DNA from: Streptomyces sp. OR43
Lineage (GTDB): Bacteria > Actinomycetota > Actinomycetes > Streptomycetales > Streptomycetaceae
NCBI RefSeq assembly: GCF_008042275.1
Contig: NZ_RDBK01000043.1
Location: forward strand, 863,758-910,618
DNA: 46,861 nucleotides
Direction: 5' to 3'
Of this stretch, positions 1 through 7,657 are shown one piece after another. The notes below the pieces were generated by a model. The model had not been told where the DNA came from. It saw nothing but the letters and a program-made list of their open reading frames with translations, and did not search any database. Each line of letters opens with the position of its first letter. Position 1 is the first letter of the stretch. The translations under genes were made by a program, and so were the position numbers.

Positions 1-1717
1 GGTCCTCGTGCGGCCCGTCGGCGGGGAGGTTTCCCGAGGGAGCGGCGGAGCCGAGGACGTCGTGCTCGGTGAGTACGGGACCGGGGCCGGTTCCGGTGCC
101 GCCGGTGCGGAGCTGGAGGGCGCCGGCGCGGGCGAGTTCGCCGATGCTGGTGAGGGGCCAGCGGGCGGGTTCGGAGACCTCCACGGGCGGTGGGGTGAGG
201 CTGTCCGCGAGGCCCAGGCTCCGGGTCAGCCGGTCCCGTACGTCGATCAGCTCGGCGGGCCCGCCGGCCGCGGCCGGGGACGGCAGGTGGCGGGCGGGGG
301 CCAGGTCGACGTCGTCGTCGAGGAGTTCGATGACGGGGACGATGCGGCTGGCGCCGGGCCGCGGGCGGTTGCTCTCGGCGCCCGGGAGGGGCGGGGCGGT
401 TGACGGGCCGTTCTCCGCCTCGCCGCTGAACGGCCGCCAGGCATCGAGCACGGAGGTGTGCAGGGCCGGCCAGTCGAGGCGGTCGCGGCCGCCGCGCTCG
501 GAGGCGGGGTCGGCCGGTTCGGCGGTGTCGACGAGGAGCAGTTCGGGCGAGGGGTGCGGTCCGGCGTCCGGCTTGCGCAGGACCCAGAGGTGGAGCGGGA
601 TGCCGTACGGGGGCGCGGCGCCGGCCGGGAGCGCGATGACGGCCCGCAGGGCGCCGCGGCGTAGCAGATCGGCCCGGATGCGGCGGCCCGAGCGGCGCGA
701 CGCGGCGGCGGGCGGCATCAGCAGGACCGCGGTGCCGCCCTCGCGCAGATGGGCCAGCGCGTGCTGCACCCAGGCGAGTTCGGACTCAGTGCGGGCGGGG
801 AAGCCGTACTCCCAGCGCGGGTCGTAGGCGAGTTCGTCGTGGCCCCAGTTGCGTTCGTTGAACGGCGGGTGGCAGAGCACGGCGTCCGCGGTGAGCCCGG
901 GAAAGGCGTCGGCGCGCAGGGTGTCGCCGGCCCGCACGGCGAGCGTGCACTCGGCGGGGCCGGTCCGCAGGGCGAGACGGAGTGCGGTGAGGGCCGCGAG
1001 GTCCGGGTCGCTCTCCTGTGCGTACAGCGCGGTGGGCCGCGGGACCGCGCCGAGCAGGGTGCCGGTGCCCGCCGCCGGGTCGAGGACCGTGTGGGGAGGG
1101 CCGCCGCCGGTGTCGGCCAGTGCGGCCATCAGTTCCGCCAGGCCGGGCGGGGTGAGCGTGTACTGGCGCGGGTTGGCGTCGAGCTGACGTCCGAGCAGGA
1201 ACTCGAAGGTCTCCCGGGGCCCGGACTCGGCGGCGAGCTCCGCCGCGCCCCGCAGGAGCGGTACGGACGGCAGGAGTTCGGAGCGGTCGGGGCTGTGAAC
1301 CGCGCGCCCGGCCCCGGAGGCCGGTCCGAACCGGGCGGTGAGCACCTCGTTCAGGGCGAGGGAGAGCACTCCGGCCATGCGCGCGTCGGACACCCCCGCG
1401 ATCTCCCGCCAGGCGGTGGGCCGCTCCCGCACGAGGAGGAGGGCGCACCCGACGTGGAACAGCGCGGGGACGGCGCCCGCGGGGTGTCCGGACAGTTGCT
1501 GCCAGACGCGCTCGCGGAGCGGGACCTCGGCGAGTTTTCCCTGGTCGCGCAGCCACTGCTCGACCTCGGGCAGGGCGAACGACGGGCTCGTCTCCGTGCC
1601 GCCGACGGGCTTGGGGAAGTCGGCGTGGCGACGGCGCCAGTTGCTGACGGCGGCGCGTCCCACCCCTGCCAGCCGGGCGATCCCGGCGGCGGTCACCTCT
1701 GTCGCGTTCTCCGGCAC
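1..1717 (-). CDS. N-6 DNA methylase-like protein, C-terminus cut by window edge
   Basis: About 572 residues are visible; the frame is open to base 1, so the C-terminus lies outside. The GTG start at 1717 has a GGGAG ribosome-binding site seven bases upstream. The first ~60 residues look like a helix-turn-helix (ARLAGVGRAAVSNW) that could bind DNA. Around residue 211 is DPAAGTGTLL, the SAM-binding motif I of gamma-class N6-adenine methylases (HsdM type). Around residue 281 the catalytic motif, normally NPPF or NPPY, reads HPPF, so the residue that contacts the target adenine is changed. The part near the window edge may be a target-recognition-like domain. No restriction or specificity subunit is next to it in this window. 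The fold assignment is good; DNA methylation activity is uncertain because of the altered motif. Confidence 0.8.
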   Translation of the reverse strand, partial: MPENATEVTAAGIARLAGVGRAAVSNWRRRHADFPKPVGGTETSPSFALPEVEQWLRDQGKLAEVPLRERVWQQLSGHPAGAVPALFHVGCALLLVRERPTAWREIAGVSDARMAGVLSLALNEVLTARFGPASGAGRAVHSPDRSELLPSVPLLRGAAELAAESGPRETFEFLLGRQLDANPRQYTLTPPGLAELMAALADTGGGPPHTVLDPAAGTGTLLGAVPRPTALYAQESDPDLAALTALRLALRTGPAECTLAVRAGDTLRADAFPGLTADAVLCHPPFNERNWGHDELAYDPRWEYGFPARTESELAWVQHALAHLREGGTAVLLMPPAAASRRSGRRIRADLLRRGALRAVIALPAGAAPPYGIPLHLWVLRKPDAGPHPSPELLLVDTAEPADPASERGGRDRLDWPALHTSVLDAWRPFSGEAENGPSTAPPLPGAESNRPRPGASRIVPVIELLDDDVDLAPARHLPSPAAAGGPAELIDVRDRLTRSLGLADSLTPPPVEVSEPARWPLTSIGELARAGALQLRTGGTGTGPGPVLTEHDVLGSAAPSGNLPADGPHED

Positions 1718-1823
1718 TTGCTGTCTCCCTGGTGCTCGTACCGCTGCTGCCCGTCCGTGCTCACTGCTGTGACGGCGAGCATAGCGACCCGTTCACAGCA
1801 CACGATTCACGGCGTGCACTGCC

Positions 1824-1865
1824 CCATCCCGTGTGAACCGTGTTGACTCGGTTCACACGGGATGG
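1824..1865. promoter_or_regulatory. perfect 17-bp inverted repeat in a divergent promoter region
   Basis: The arms ccatcccgtgtgaaccg (1824-1840) and cggttcacacgggatgg (1849-1865) are exact reverse complements separated by 8 bases. Further GTTCAC/ATTCAC words lie just to the left (about 1789-1812). It sits between the divergent methylase-like gene (start 1717) and the membrane-protein gene (start 1945), so it is more likely an operator or 5'-leader hairpin than a terminator. The spacer contains TTGACT, a possible -35 box. Confidence 0.6.
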
Positions 1866-1944
1866 TCTCATTGACCTGTCGCTGCACGAGGCGACGCGTG
1901 GAACCGCTCACCACTCACCTCCGCACCTGCCGAAGGGCACAGCC

Positions 1945-2817
1945 ATGTCCCAGTTCACCCAGCCGCCGCAGTCCCCGCAGCACGGGCAGCCCCAGCCGCA
2001 GCAGCCGTACATCCCCACCCACACCCCCGGCCTGCGCCCCGCGCGCAACGGGCTCGGCGTGGCGGCACTGATCCTCGGCCTCATCGGCGCGGTCTCGGGC
2101 CTGGTCCCGTTCTTCTTCTGGCTGGCGGGCATTCTCGGCCTGATCGCGCTGATCCTGGGGCTGGTGGGCCGGGGCCGCGCCAAGAGGGGCGAGGCGACGA
2201 ACAAGAACATGGCGACGTTCGGCGCGGTGCTCGGCCTGATCGCGCTGATCCTCTCGGTGGTCGGCGCGGTGATCACGTTCAAGGCGGTCGACGACGCGGT
2301 GAGCGACCTGAACAAGGCGGTGTCGGACACGACCGCCTCCGCGAAGCCGAAGGCCGGCGGGGAAGCCGACGCCAAGAACACGGACGGCACGAGCGCCAAG
2401 GAGGAAGGAAAGAAGGAGGACACCGGCGAGGCCCTGGAGGCCGGGGACTCGGCGGTCTACGACGACGACGTCACGATCACGGTCGGAGACGCGACCTCGT
2501 ACACCCCGGACTCGTTCGCGGCCGGCCACACCAAGGGCAACAAGGCCTACCAGGTGGCCGTCGTCATCGAGAACGCGGGCAAGGAGAAGTTCGACGCCCT
2601 GCTCGTCAGCGTCGGGGCGCGGGCCGGTCAGGACGGGGTCGACGCCGAGCAGATCTTCGACAACAAGGTCGGCGAAGGCTTCAGCGGCACGGTCCTGCCC
2701 GGCAAGAAGGTCACGGTCCTCTACGCCTTCGACGCCCCCGCGGACGCCAGGAACCTGACGGTCGAGGTCAACCCCGGCTTTACGTACGAGGCCACCCAGT
2801 GGGACCTGAAGCTCTGA
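1945..2817 (+). CDS. DUF4190/DUF4352-type membrane-anchored protein
   Basis: This gene encodes 290 residues. The ATG at 1945 follows GAAGGG with seven bases spacing; the longer open frame from 1840 would start inside the inverted repeat. The N-terminus (residues 1-35) is rich in Pro and Gln. Two or three hydrophobic segments follow (about 36-80 and 90-112), separated by a basic loop (GRGRAKRGEATNKNM), which is the DUF4190 pattern. A charged Lys/Glu/Ala linker (about 125-165) leads to a beta-rich C-terminal domain of about 120 residues resembling DUF4352, with typical phrases such as AYQVAVVIENAGKEKFDA. The C-terminal domain is probably outside the cell. The biochemical role is unknown. A hairpin terminator follows. 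Confidence 0.75.
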   Translation: MSQFTQPPQSPQHGQPQPQQPYIPTHTPGLRPARNGLGVAALILGLIGAVSGLVPFFFWLAGILGLIALILGLVGRGRAKRGEATNKNMATFGAVLGLIALILSVVGAVITFKAVDDAVSDLNKAVSDTTASAKPKAGGEADAKNTDGTSAKEEGKKEDTGEALEAGDSAVYDDDVTITVGDATSYTPDSFAAGHTKGNKAYQVAVVIENAGKEKFDALLVSVGARAGQDGVDAEQIFDNKVGEGFSGTVLPGKKVTVLYAFDAPADARNLTVEVNPGFTYEATQWDLKL

Positions 2818-2839
2818 CCCGCACCCACACATACGCAGG

Positions 2840-2867
2840 ACGGAACCGGCCCACGGGCGGGTTCCGT
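2840..2867. terminator. hairpin between convergent genes
   Basis: ACGGAACC (2840-2847) pairs with GGTTCCGT (2860-2867), with additional GCC/GGC pairing inside and a very small loop. It lies 22 bases after the stop of the DUF4352-type gene and before the stop of the convergent lipoprotein gene, so it can serve either or both. Confidence 0.6.
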
Positions 2868-2931
2868 TCGCGCGTTCACCCCGTTACGAGGAGCGGCCCG
2901 TGCGGCCGGGGAGCTCGGCGGCCGCCCGCCA

Positions 2932-3711
2932 TCAGCCGCCGCACAGCTCCAGCATGACCTTCTTGTCCGCGGTGGTGACCGGGAGTTCGTACTTCAGCGA
3001 GACCTGGGCGAACCGCAGCGCATACGAGCAGCGCACCGGCTTGTACGGCGGCAGCCAGGAAGCGGGGCCGGAGTCGCGCTTGGCGTTGTTGGCCGGGCCG
3101 TCCACGGGCAGCAGATTGAGCGGGTCGTTGGCGATCTGCTGCCGCTTGGCCTCGTTCCAGCGGGCAGCGCCCATCTGCCAGTCGTACGACAGCGGCATGA
3201 CGTGGTCGATCTGGACCTTGGTCGCCTGCTGCTTGCGCCACTCGATGGCCGAGCCGGTGTACGGGTCCATGAGCGTCATGGCGACGACCACGCAGTCCGA
3301 TCCCGACCGGAGCGTGACCTCCTTGCCGTCCCGGGCCAGCAGGTCGTTCCGGGTGTCACAGCCGTTCCGCGAGAGTGGGATGCCGTCGACCGAGTCCTTC
3401 CAGGCGTACCCGAACTTGTCCCGCTCGTAGCCGGTCTTGGGGCCGCGGCCCTTGGTCGCCACCGTCTCGATGACCTTGCGGGCCTCCGCCCGGTCCGCGT
3501 CCGAGGTGAGAGGGGCGAGGCCCGGCTTCGTACCGTCCGGGTTGTCCAGCGGGCTGGCGCCGAAGCCGGTGGCGGACTGGCCGCCGTTCGAGCTGCCGCT
3601 CGGCGACTCGGCACCGGACGTGACCGATTCGGGATCACAGCCGGTCAGGGCCAGCACCGCCACCACACCCAGGGCGGGCACGATCACTCGACAATCGCGG
3701 GGAGATATCAC
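2932..3711 (-). CDS. secreted lipoprotein with HNH (DUF1524/GmrSD C-terminal-like) nuclease domain
   Basis: This gene encodes 259 residues from a GTG at 3711 with AGGAC upstream. A hydrophobic N-terminus ends in the lipobox LTGC (about residues 22-25), predicting lipid attachment outside the membrane. A Ser/Gly-rich linker follows. From about residue 70 the protein matches the HNH endonuclease family seen in Streptomyces: RNGCDTRNDLL, then DHVMPLSYDWQMGA (the D-H of the beta-beta-alpha metal site) and the NDPLNLLPVDGPANNAKRD helix with the conserved Asn residues. Two late cysteines may form a disulfide. The likely role is extracellular nucleic-acid cleavage for scavenging or defence; this is inferred from family and location. 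No immunity gene is visible beside it. Confidence 0.82.
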   Translation of the reverse strand: MISPRDCRVIVPALGVVAVLALTGCDPESVTSGAESPSGSSNGGQSATGFGASPLDNPDGTKPGLAPLTSDADRAEARKVIETVATKGRGPKTGYERDKFGYAWKDSVDGIPLSRNGCDTRNDLLARDGKEVTLRSGSDCVVVAMTLMDPYTGSAIEWRKQQATKVQIDHVMPLSYDWQMGAARWNEAKRQQIANDPLNLLPVDGPANNAKRDSGPASWLPPYKPVRCSYALRFAQVSLKYELPVTTADKKVMLELCGG

Positions 3712-3819
3712 TCGAAGCCGTCCTGACGGGGAGAAAGCCGAACCAACCCGGGAATCCTACGGACTTCTTCCCCGCCGGGACGTGTTCATGGCATCGCTTC
3801 ACTCCGGATGCGGCCCGGA

Positions 3820-4692
3820 TCACACCTTCCCGATCCCCAGCGTCGTCTCCGACGGCAGCAGCCCGGACCCGATCGCCGCCACCCACAACGGCCCCAGCAG
3901 CTCCACGAGCCGCTCCCTCTCCTCATCCGCCAGCACCCGCCACGGCGCCGCCGCCGCCTCGTCCGTGCGCCGCTCGACCTCGGCGCGCAGTGCCCTGCCC
4001 GCCTCCGTCGCCGTACCGTCGTCCGCCACCAGGCCGCGCTTCAGCAGCCGTTCGCGGGCCTGCGCCCACTCCTCGTCGCTCCAGCGCCGGCTCGCGAACA
4101 CCTCCGGGCGCGCCGCGCCGATGGCTGCGAACGAGACCAGCGCCTCGACCGGGTCGAGCTCCGCCTCGGCGAGCGCCGCGAGATGGCCGTCGCCGCGGTG
4201 TTCGCGCAGGACGGTCGCCGCGTGCCAGAGCACCAGGTGCGGTTCGTCCGGCCAGGGAAGCGCGGCGTTGGCGGCGGCGAGCGGGCGGCCCGTCGTGTCG
4301 GCGGCCTCCGCGACGCGGCGCAGGAGCGCGGCGGCCTCGGCCGTGTCCGGCGCGGTGGCCGCCTCCCCCAGGACCGTCCGGTACGCGCGGTCGACGGCCC
4401 GGCCCCGGGCGGCGAGCACGGCGCCGGGCGAGGCGACGGACCAGACGGCGGGGACGTACGCGTCCACCATCGCCGGGCTGAAACTGTAGAAGGTCTCCGC
4501 GACCCGACCGGCTCCGGCCCCTTCCTCCCCGAGCGGCGCCGCCCGCCACGCGAAGTAGCTCGGCCAGCGCTCGTCGACCGCGTACCCGAGCGCCTCGGCC
4601 TCGTCGAAGGCCTCCGGCGCGTAGTAGAGAACAGCGTGCAGGGGCTCCAGCAGGTGCCACATCTGCCGTACGCGACCCAGCTCGTCGGACAT
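3820..4692 (-). CDS. SCO6745/SalK-family protein of unknown function
   Basis: This gene encodes 290 residues if translation begins at the ATG at 4692, preceded by GGCGGAG; an in-frame ATG at 4713 would add seven residues. The sequence is mostly alpha-helical, Ala/Glu-rich, with no signal peptide or membrane segment. The opening VRQMWHLLEPLHAVLYYAPEA and the WSDEEWAQARERLLKRGLV helix-turn-helix-like stretch (about 225-245) are typical of the actinobacterial SCO6745 family, annotated SalK in some clusters. The biochemical function is not established to my knowledge. It is divergent from a TetR gene and shares its operator region, so it is the probable target of that repressor. Confidence 0.7.
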   Translation of the reverse strand: MSDELGRVRQMWHLLEPLHAVLYYAPEAFDEAEALGYAVDERWPSYFAWRAAPLGEEGAGAGRVAETFYSFSPAMVDAYVPAVWSVASPGAVLAARGRAVDRAYRTVLGEAATAPDTAEAAALLRRVAEAADTTGRPLAAANAALPWPDEPHLVLWHAATVLREHRGDGHLAALAEAELDPVEALVSFAAIGAARPEVFASRRWSDEEWAQARERLLKRGLVADDGTATEAGRALRAEVERRTDEAAAAPWRVLADEERERLVELLGPLWVAAIGSGLLPSETTLGIGKV

Positions 4693-4719
4693 GTCTCCGC
4701 CTTCCACAGCCATGTGAAT

Positions 4720-4787
4720 CTTGCCAGTGACTAGATCTCCTACGGCAGCCACAGTGCACCTCGCGCCACGAACTTGTCAATGACTAG
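4720..4787. promoter_or_regulatory. paired TetR-type operator sites
   Basis: Two 15-bp near-palindromes, CTTGCCAGTGACTAG (4720-4734) and CTTGTCAATGACTAG (4773-4787), fit the pattern CTTGNCA-N-TGACTAG with 5/7 and 6/7 arm matches. They are direct copies of each other (both followed by AGAT) and begin 53 bp apart, about five helical turns. The right site overlaps -35-like boxes in both directions. The adjacent TetR gene is the obvious candidate to bind here. Confidence 0.6.
4751..4780 (-). promoter_or_regulatory. candidate promoter of the SCO6745-family gene
   Basis: On the minus strand TTGACA (4780-4775) is followed after 18 bases by CACTGT (4756-4751). The consensus -35 box is embedded in the right-hand TetR-type operator, so a bound repressor would block it. 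Confidence 0.45.
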
Positions 4788-4801
4788 ATTCTGCGTAGGG
4801 T
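4774..4801 (+). promoter_or_regulatory. candidate promoter of the TetR gene, possibly giving a leaderless transcript
   Basis: TTGTCA (4774-4779) and TAGGGT (4796-4801) are separated by 16 bases. The ATG at 4809 lies about eight bases after the -10 box, so the transcript may begin at or next to the start codon. AGGG within the -10 could instead be read as a Shine-Dalgarno, in which case transcription starts further upstream. Confidence 0.4.
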
Positions 4802-4808
4802 GCTGTCC

Positions 4809-5381
4809 ATGAGCAGCGACCGCACCTACCACCACGGCGACCTGCGGCGGGCCGTCCTCACCGCCGCCCTCGACGTCATCCGCACCGAGGGCCCCGCCGC
4901 GCTGAGCCTGCGGGACCTGGCCCGCCGGGCCGGCGTCTCCCACGCCGCGCCGGCCCACCACTTCAAAGACCGCACCGGCCTGCTCACCGCCATCGCCACC
5001 GAGGGCTACGGGCTGTTCGCCGACGCGCTGGCCGACGCACCCGATCTGCGGGAGCGGGGCGTGCGGTACGTACGGTTCGCCGCCGCACACCCGGCCCACT
5101 TCCAGGTGATGTTCCAGCCGGACCTCTACCGCGCCGGCGACCCGGACCTCCTCGCGGCGAAGGAGCGGGCGTCGGTGGAACTGCGGGCGGGCGTCACCGG
5201 TCTGCCCTCCGGCGGCGGGGACGACGCCCGGCTCACCGGTGTGGCCGCGTGGTCCCTGGCCCACGGCTTCGCCACGCTGCTGCTCAGCGGCAACCTGAGC
5301 GGGGCGGTGGGCGACCGGGATCCGGAAGAGGTGTTCCGGGCGCTCGCCACGCCGGTGTTCGCACCGGGCGGGCCCAACTGA
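4809..5381 (+). CDS. TetR-family regulator with WHG-type ligand domain
   Basis: This gene encodes 190 residues. The N-terminal TetR helix-turn-helix spans about residues 5-50 (YHHGDLRRAVLTAALDVI; LSLRDLARRAGVSHAAPAHH). The C-terminal half carries AAWSLAHGFATLLLSGNL, the WHG motif of the TetR C-terminal subfamily. The ATG at 4809 is chosen over the one at 4800 because the protein then begins next to the HTH, as in homologues. It is divergent from the SCO6745-family gene, with two operator-like sites between them. It probably represses itself and that gene; the ligand is unknown. Confidence 0.87.
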   Translation: MSSDRTYHHGDLRRAVLTAALDVIRTEGPAALSLRDLARRAGVSHAAPAHHFKDRTGLLTAIATEGYGLFADALADAPDLRERGVRYVRFAAAHPAHFQVMFQPDLYRAGDPDLLAAKERASVELRAGVTGLPSGGGDDARLTGVAAWSLAHGFATLLLSGNLSGAVGDRDPEEVFRALATPVFAPGGPN

Positions 5382-5479
5382 CGCTCACCCGGCGGGAATA
5401 GCCGACGCCTCCGCTTGCTTGGCCATGTCGTGCGCACGCAATCCACGAGACGGTCATCGAGGACAACGAGGGTGGAACC

Positions 5480-6784
5480 ATGAGAACCACGAACGCGACC
5501 CGGCGTGCGGGTGTCGCACTGTTATCAGCGCTGGCACTGCTGGCGCTGCCGGTCGTCGGCGGACAGGTCACCGGCGCCTCCGCGCAGACCGCGCCGGCCG
5601 GTAACGGCACCACGCCGCAGCCGGACCGCGGCGCATGGCAGGGCGGCTGGGCCGCCTCGCCTCAGGCACCGACCGAGGTCTTCACACCGAACTGGTCGCG
5701 GCAGGGCTTCGCGGACCAGACGGTCCGCCAGGTGGTACGGGTCAGCACCGGAGGCACGCGGGCCCGCATCGAACTGTCCAACCGCTACGGGAGCACGCCG
5801 CTGCGCATCACCGGAGCGACGGTGGCGCGTACGGACAACGGCGCCTCGGTCGAGGAGGGTTCGGTCCGACGGCTGTCCTTCGGCGGGAACGGCATGGTGA
5901 CCATCCCGGCGGGCTCCGACGCGACCAGCGACGCGGTGCCGTTCAGGACCCGGGCCCTGGAGTCGCTGACCGTCACGCTGTACCTGGCCGCACCGACCGG
6001 CCCCGCCACCTTCCACATGATGTCGTCGGCCACGAGCTACCGGGCGCAGGGCGATCACCGGGCCGACCGCGACGGCGCGTCGTTCACGGAGACCAGCGAA
6101 TCCTGGTACTACCTCACCGGCGTCGAGGTCGGCGGCGGCGACGCCCCGCGCAGGAACGGGATCGTGGCGTTCGGCGACTCCATCACCGACGGCGTCGGAT
6201 CCACGCCGGACACGGACAACCGCTACCCCGACGAACTGGCGGAGCGCTTCGCGGCCACCGGCAGGCCGCGCAGCGTCCTCAACCACGGGATCGGCGGCAA
6301 CCAGGTCACGAACGACACGGACTGGGCCGGGGAGAAGGCCGTGGTCCGCTTCGAGAAGGACGTGCTCGACGAGCCGGGCGTGGGCACGGTCATCGTGCTG
6401 GAGGGCATCAACGACATCGGGGCGAGTGGTGCGGGCGCGGTCGGCACCCCCACCCCCGAAGTGTCGGTCGCCCAACTGATCGCAGGACACCGGTCGTTGA
6501 TCCACCAGGCGCATGCCAAGGGTCTCAAGGTGATCGGTGCGACGCTGACGCCCATCAAGGGCTCGTTCTACGACAGCCCCGTCAACGAGGCCAAGCGCGA
6601 CGCGTTCAACGACTGGATCCGCACATCGGGCGCGTACGACGACGTGGTCGACCTGGACCGCGCCGTGGCCGACCCCGAGGACCCGGACAGCATCGCCCCC
6701 GCCTACGACTCGGGCGACCATCTGCACCCGAGCGACGCGGGCTACCGGGCGATGGCCGGAGCACTGGACCTGGGCGGGATCTGA
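5480..6784 (+). CDS. secreted SGNH/GDSL hydrolase with a TTA codon
   Basis: This gene encodes 434 residues with GAGGGTGG upstream of the ATG. An export signal covers residues 1-36 (hydrophobic core after RR, likely cleavage after ASA). The serine-hydrolase blocks are complete: FGDSITDG near residue 231 (nucleophile Ser), GIGGN near 270 (oxyanion Gly/Asn), EGINDIG near 308 and DHLHPSD near 413 (catalytic Asp and His). About 190 residues before the catalytic domain form a beta-rich region common in Streptomyces members of this family. It is likely an extracellular esterase or lipase-type enzyme; the substrate is unknown. Codon 15 (5522-5524) is TTA, the codon read only by the bldA tRNA in Streptomyces, which would make synthesis developmentally dependent. 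Confidence 0.9.
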   Translation: MRTTNATRRAGVALLSALALLALPVVGGQVTGASAQTAPAGNGTTPQPDRGAWQGGWAASPQAPTEVFTPNWSRQGFADQTVRQVVRVSTGGTRARIELSNRYGSTPLRITGATVARTDNGASVEEGSVRRLSFGGNGMVTIPAGSDATSDAVPFRTRALESLTVTLYLAAPTGPATFHMMSSATSYRAQGDHRADRDGASFTETSESWYYLTGVEVGGGDAPRRNGIVAFGDSITDGVGSTPDTDNRYPDELAERFAATGRPRSVLNHGIGGNQVTNDTDWAGEKAVVRFEKDVLDEPGVGTVIVLEGINDIGASGAGAVGTPTPEVSVAQLIAGHRSLIHQAHAKGLKVIGATLTPIKGSFYDSPVNEAKRDAFNDWIRTSGAYDDVVDLDRAVADPEDPDSIAPAYDSGDHLHPSDAGYRAMAGALDLGGI

Positions 6785-6796
6785 CCCCACTGCGGT

Positions 6797-6835
6797 GCGC
6801 CCGGCGTCGCCGTCGGCTGCGGCGGGGCCGGGCGC
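6797..6835. terminator. hairpin between convergent genes
   Basis: GCGCCCGGC (6797-6805) pairs exactly with GCCGGGCGC (6827-6835), with a 21-base loop that is itself GC-rich. It lies 12 bases after the GDSL hydrolase stop and upstream of the convergent GntR stop at 6878. No clear T-run follows, as is usual in this genus. Confidence 0.5.
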
Positions 6836-6877
6836 GGCATGGGGTGCGTGCAGCAGTGCGGCACCCTGGGCTCCCGC

Positions 6878-7657
6878 TCAGTCGGCGGTGAACTCGTACT
6901 GCACCTCGTACAGATGGCCTGCCTTCACCATGACGGTCGCTTCGATGGGCCGCTCATCGTCGCTGTAGACGACACGCAACGTCCGCAGGACCGGCAGTCC
7001 ACCCGGCAGCCGCAGCGCCTGGTACTGATCCTGCGTCGGTACGCGCGCGGAGACCCTGTCCACGCTGAGCCGCGGCGGGTAGCCGAGTTCCGCAAGCAGC
7101 GTCGGGGGGCCGCCCCGGATCTTCCGGCGCACCGTCATCGCCGTACCGTCAACGATCTCCAGCGGGTAGTACGACGCCACGAGCTCGACCGGTTCGTCGT
7201 CGACCATGAGGAGTTGGCGCCGCAGGAGCACACGGCCGGACGTCGGCAGCCTGAGCGCCTCAGCGACATCCGCGGGCGGGTCGCTCTCGGCCACTTCAAG
7301 AAGCGTGCTGTGTGCGCGGGCGCCGCCGCCGGCGGCTTCGGTAAGCCAACGGTACGGCGCACCCGAGCCCGCCGGAGCCATGTACGAGGCCGGGCGGACG
7401 GTTCGCTGCCTGTGGTCCCGGACCGTCACGGACGCACCCGCCCTGCCGATCACGAGCCGTTCGTCCTTGAGTAGCTGCAAGGCCTTCTGCACCGTCGCGT
7501 TCGAGGCGTCGAAGCGCTCCTTGAGGCGTGCGGTGGACGGCAGCCCGGCACCAGGAGCCAGGTCGCCGGACATGATCTCGTCCCGCAGATCGGCTGCGAT
7601 CCGCTCGTGCAGTGAACGGCGATCGACATCGTTCGCTTCCGGTCTGGGCACAGTCAT
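6878..7657 (-). CDS. GntR-family regulator with UTRA ligand domain
   Basis: This gene encodes 259 residues. The N-terminal winged helix (about residues 14-80) has the GntR signature LRDEIMSGDLAPGAGLPSTA followed by the recognition region RFDASNATVQKALQLL. The UTRA effector domain spans about 100-255, with typical ELVASYYPLEIVDGTA and a C-terminal strand pair. The ATG overlaps the stop of the upstream UTRA-only gene by four bases (ATGA), so the two are translationally coupled. Family members such as KorSA act as repressors; the ligand and target here are unknown. Together with the divergent RsbW-like gene it resembles regulatory clusters common in Streptomyces. Confidence 0.9.
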   Translation of the reverse strand: MTVPRPEANDVDRRSLHERIAADLRDEIMSGDLAPGAGLPSTARLKERFDASNATVQKALQLLKDERLVIGRAGASVTVRDHRQRTVRPASYMAPAGSGAPYRWLTEAAGGGARAHSTLLEVAESDPPADVAEALRLPTSGRVLLRRQLLMVDDEPVELVASYYPLEIVDGTAMTVRRKIRGGPPTLLAELGYPPRLSVDRVSARVPTQDQYQALRLPGGLPVLRTLRVVYSDDERPIEATVMVKAGHLYEVQYEFTAD

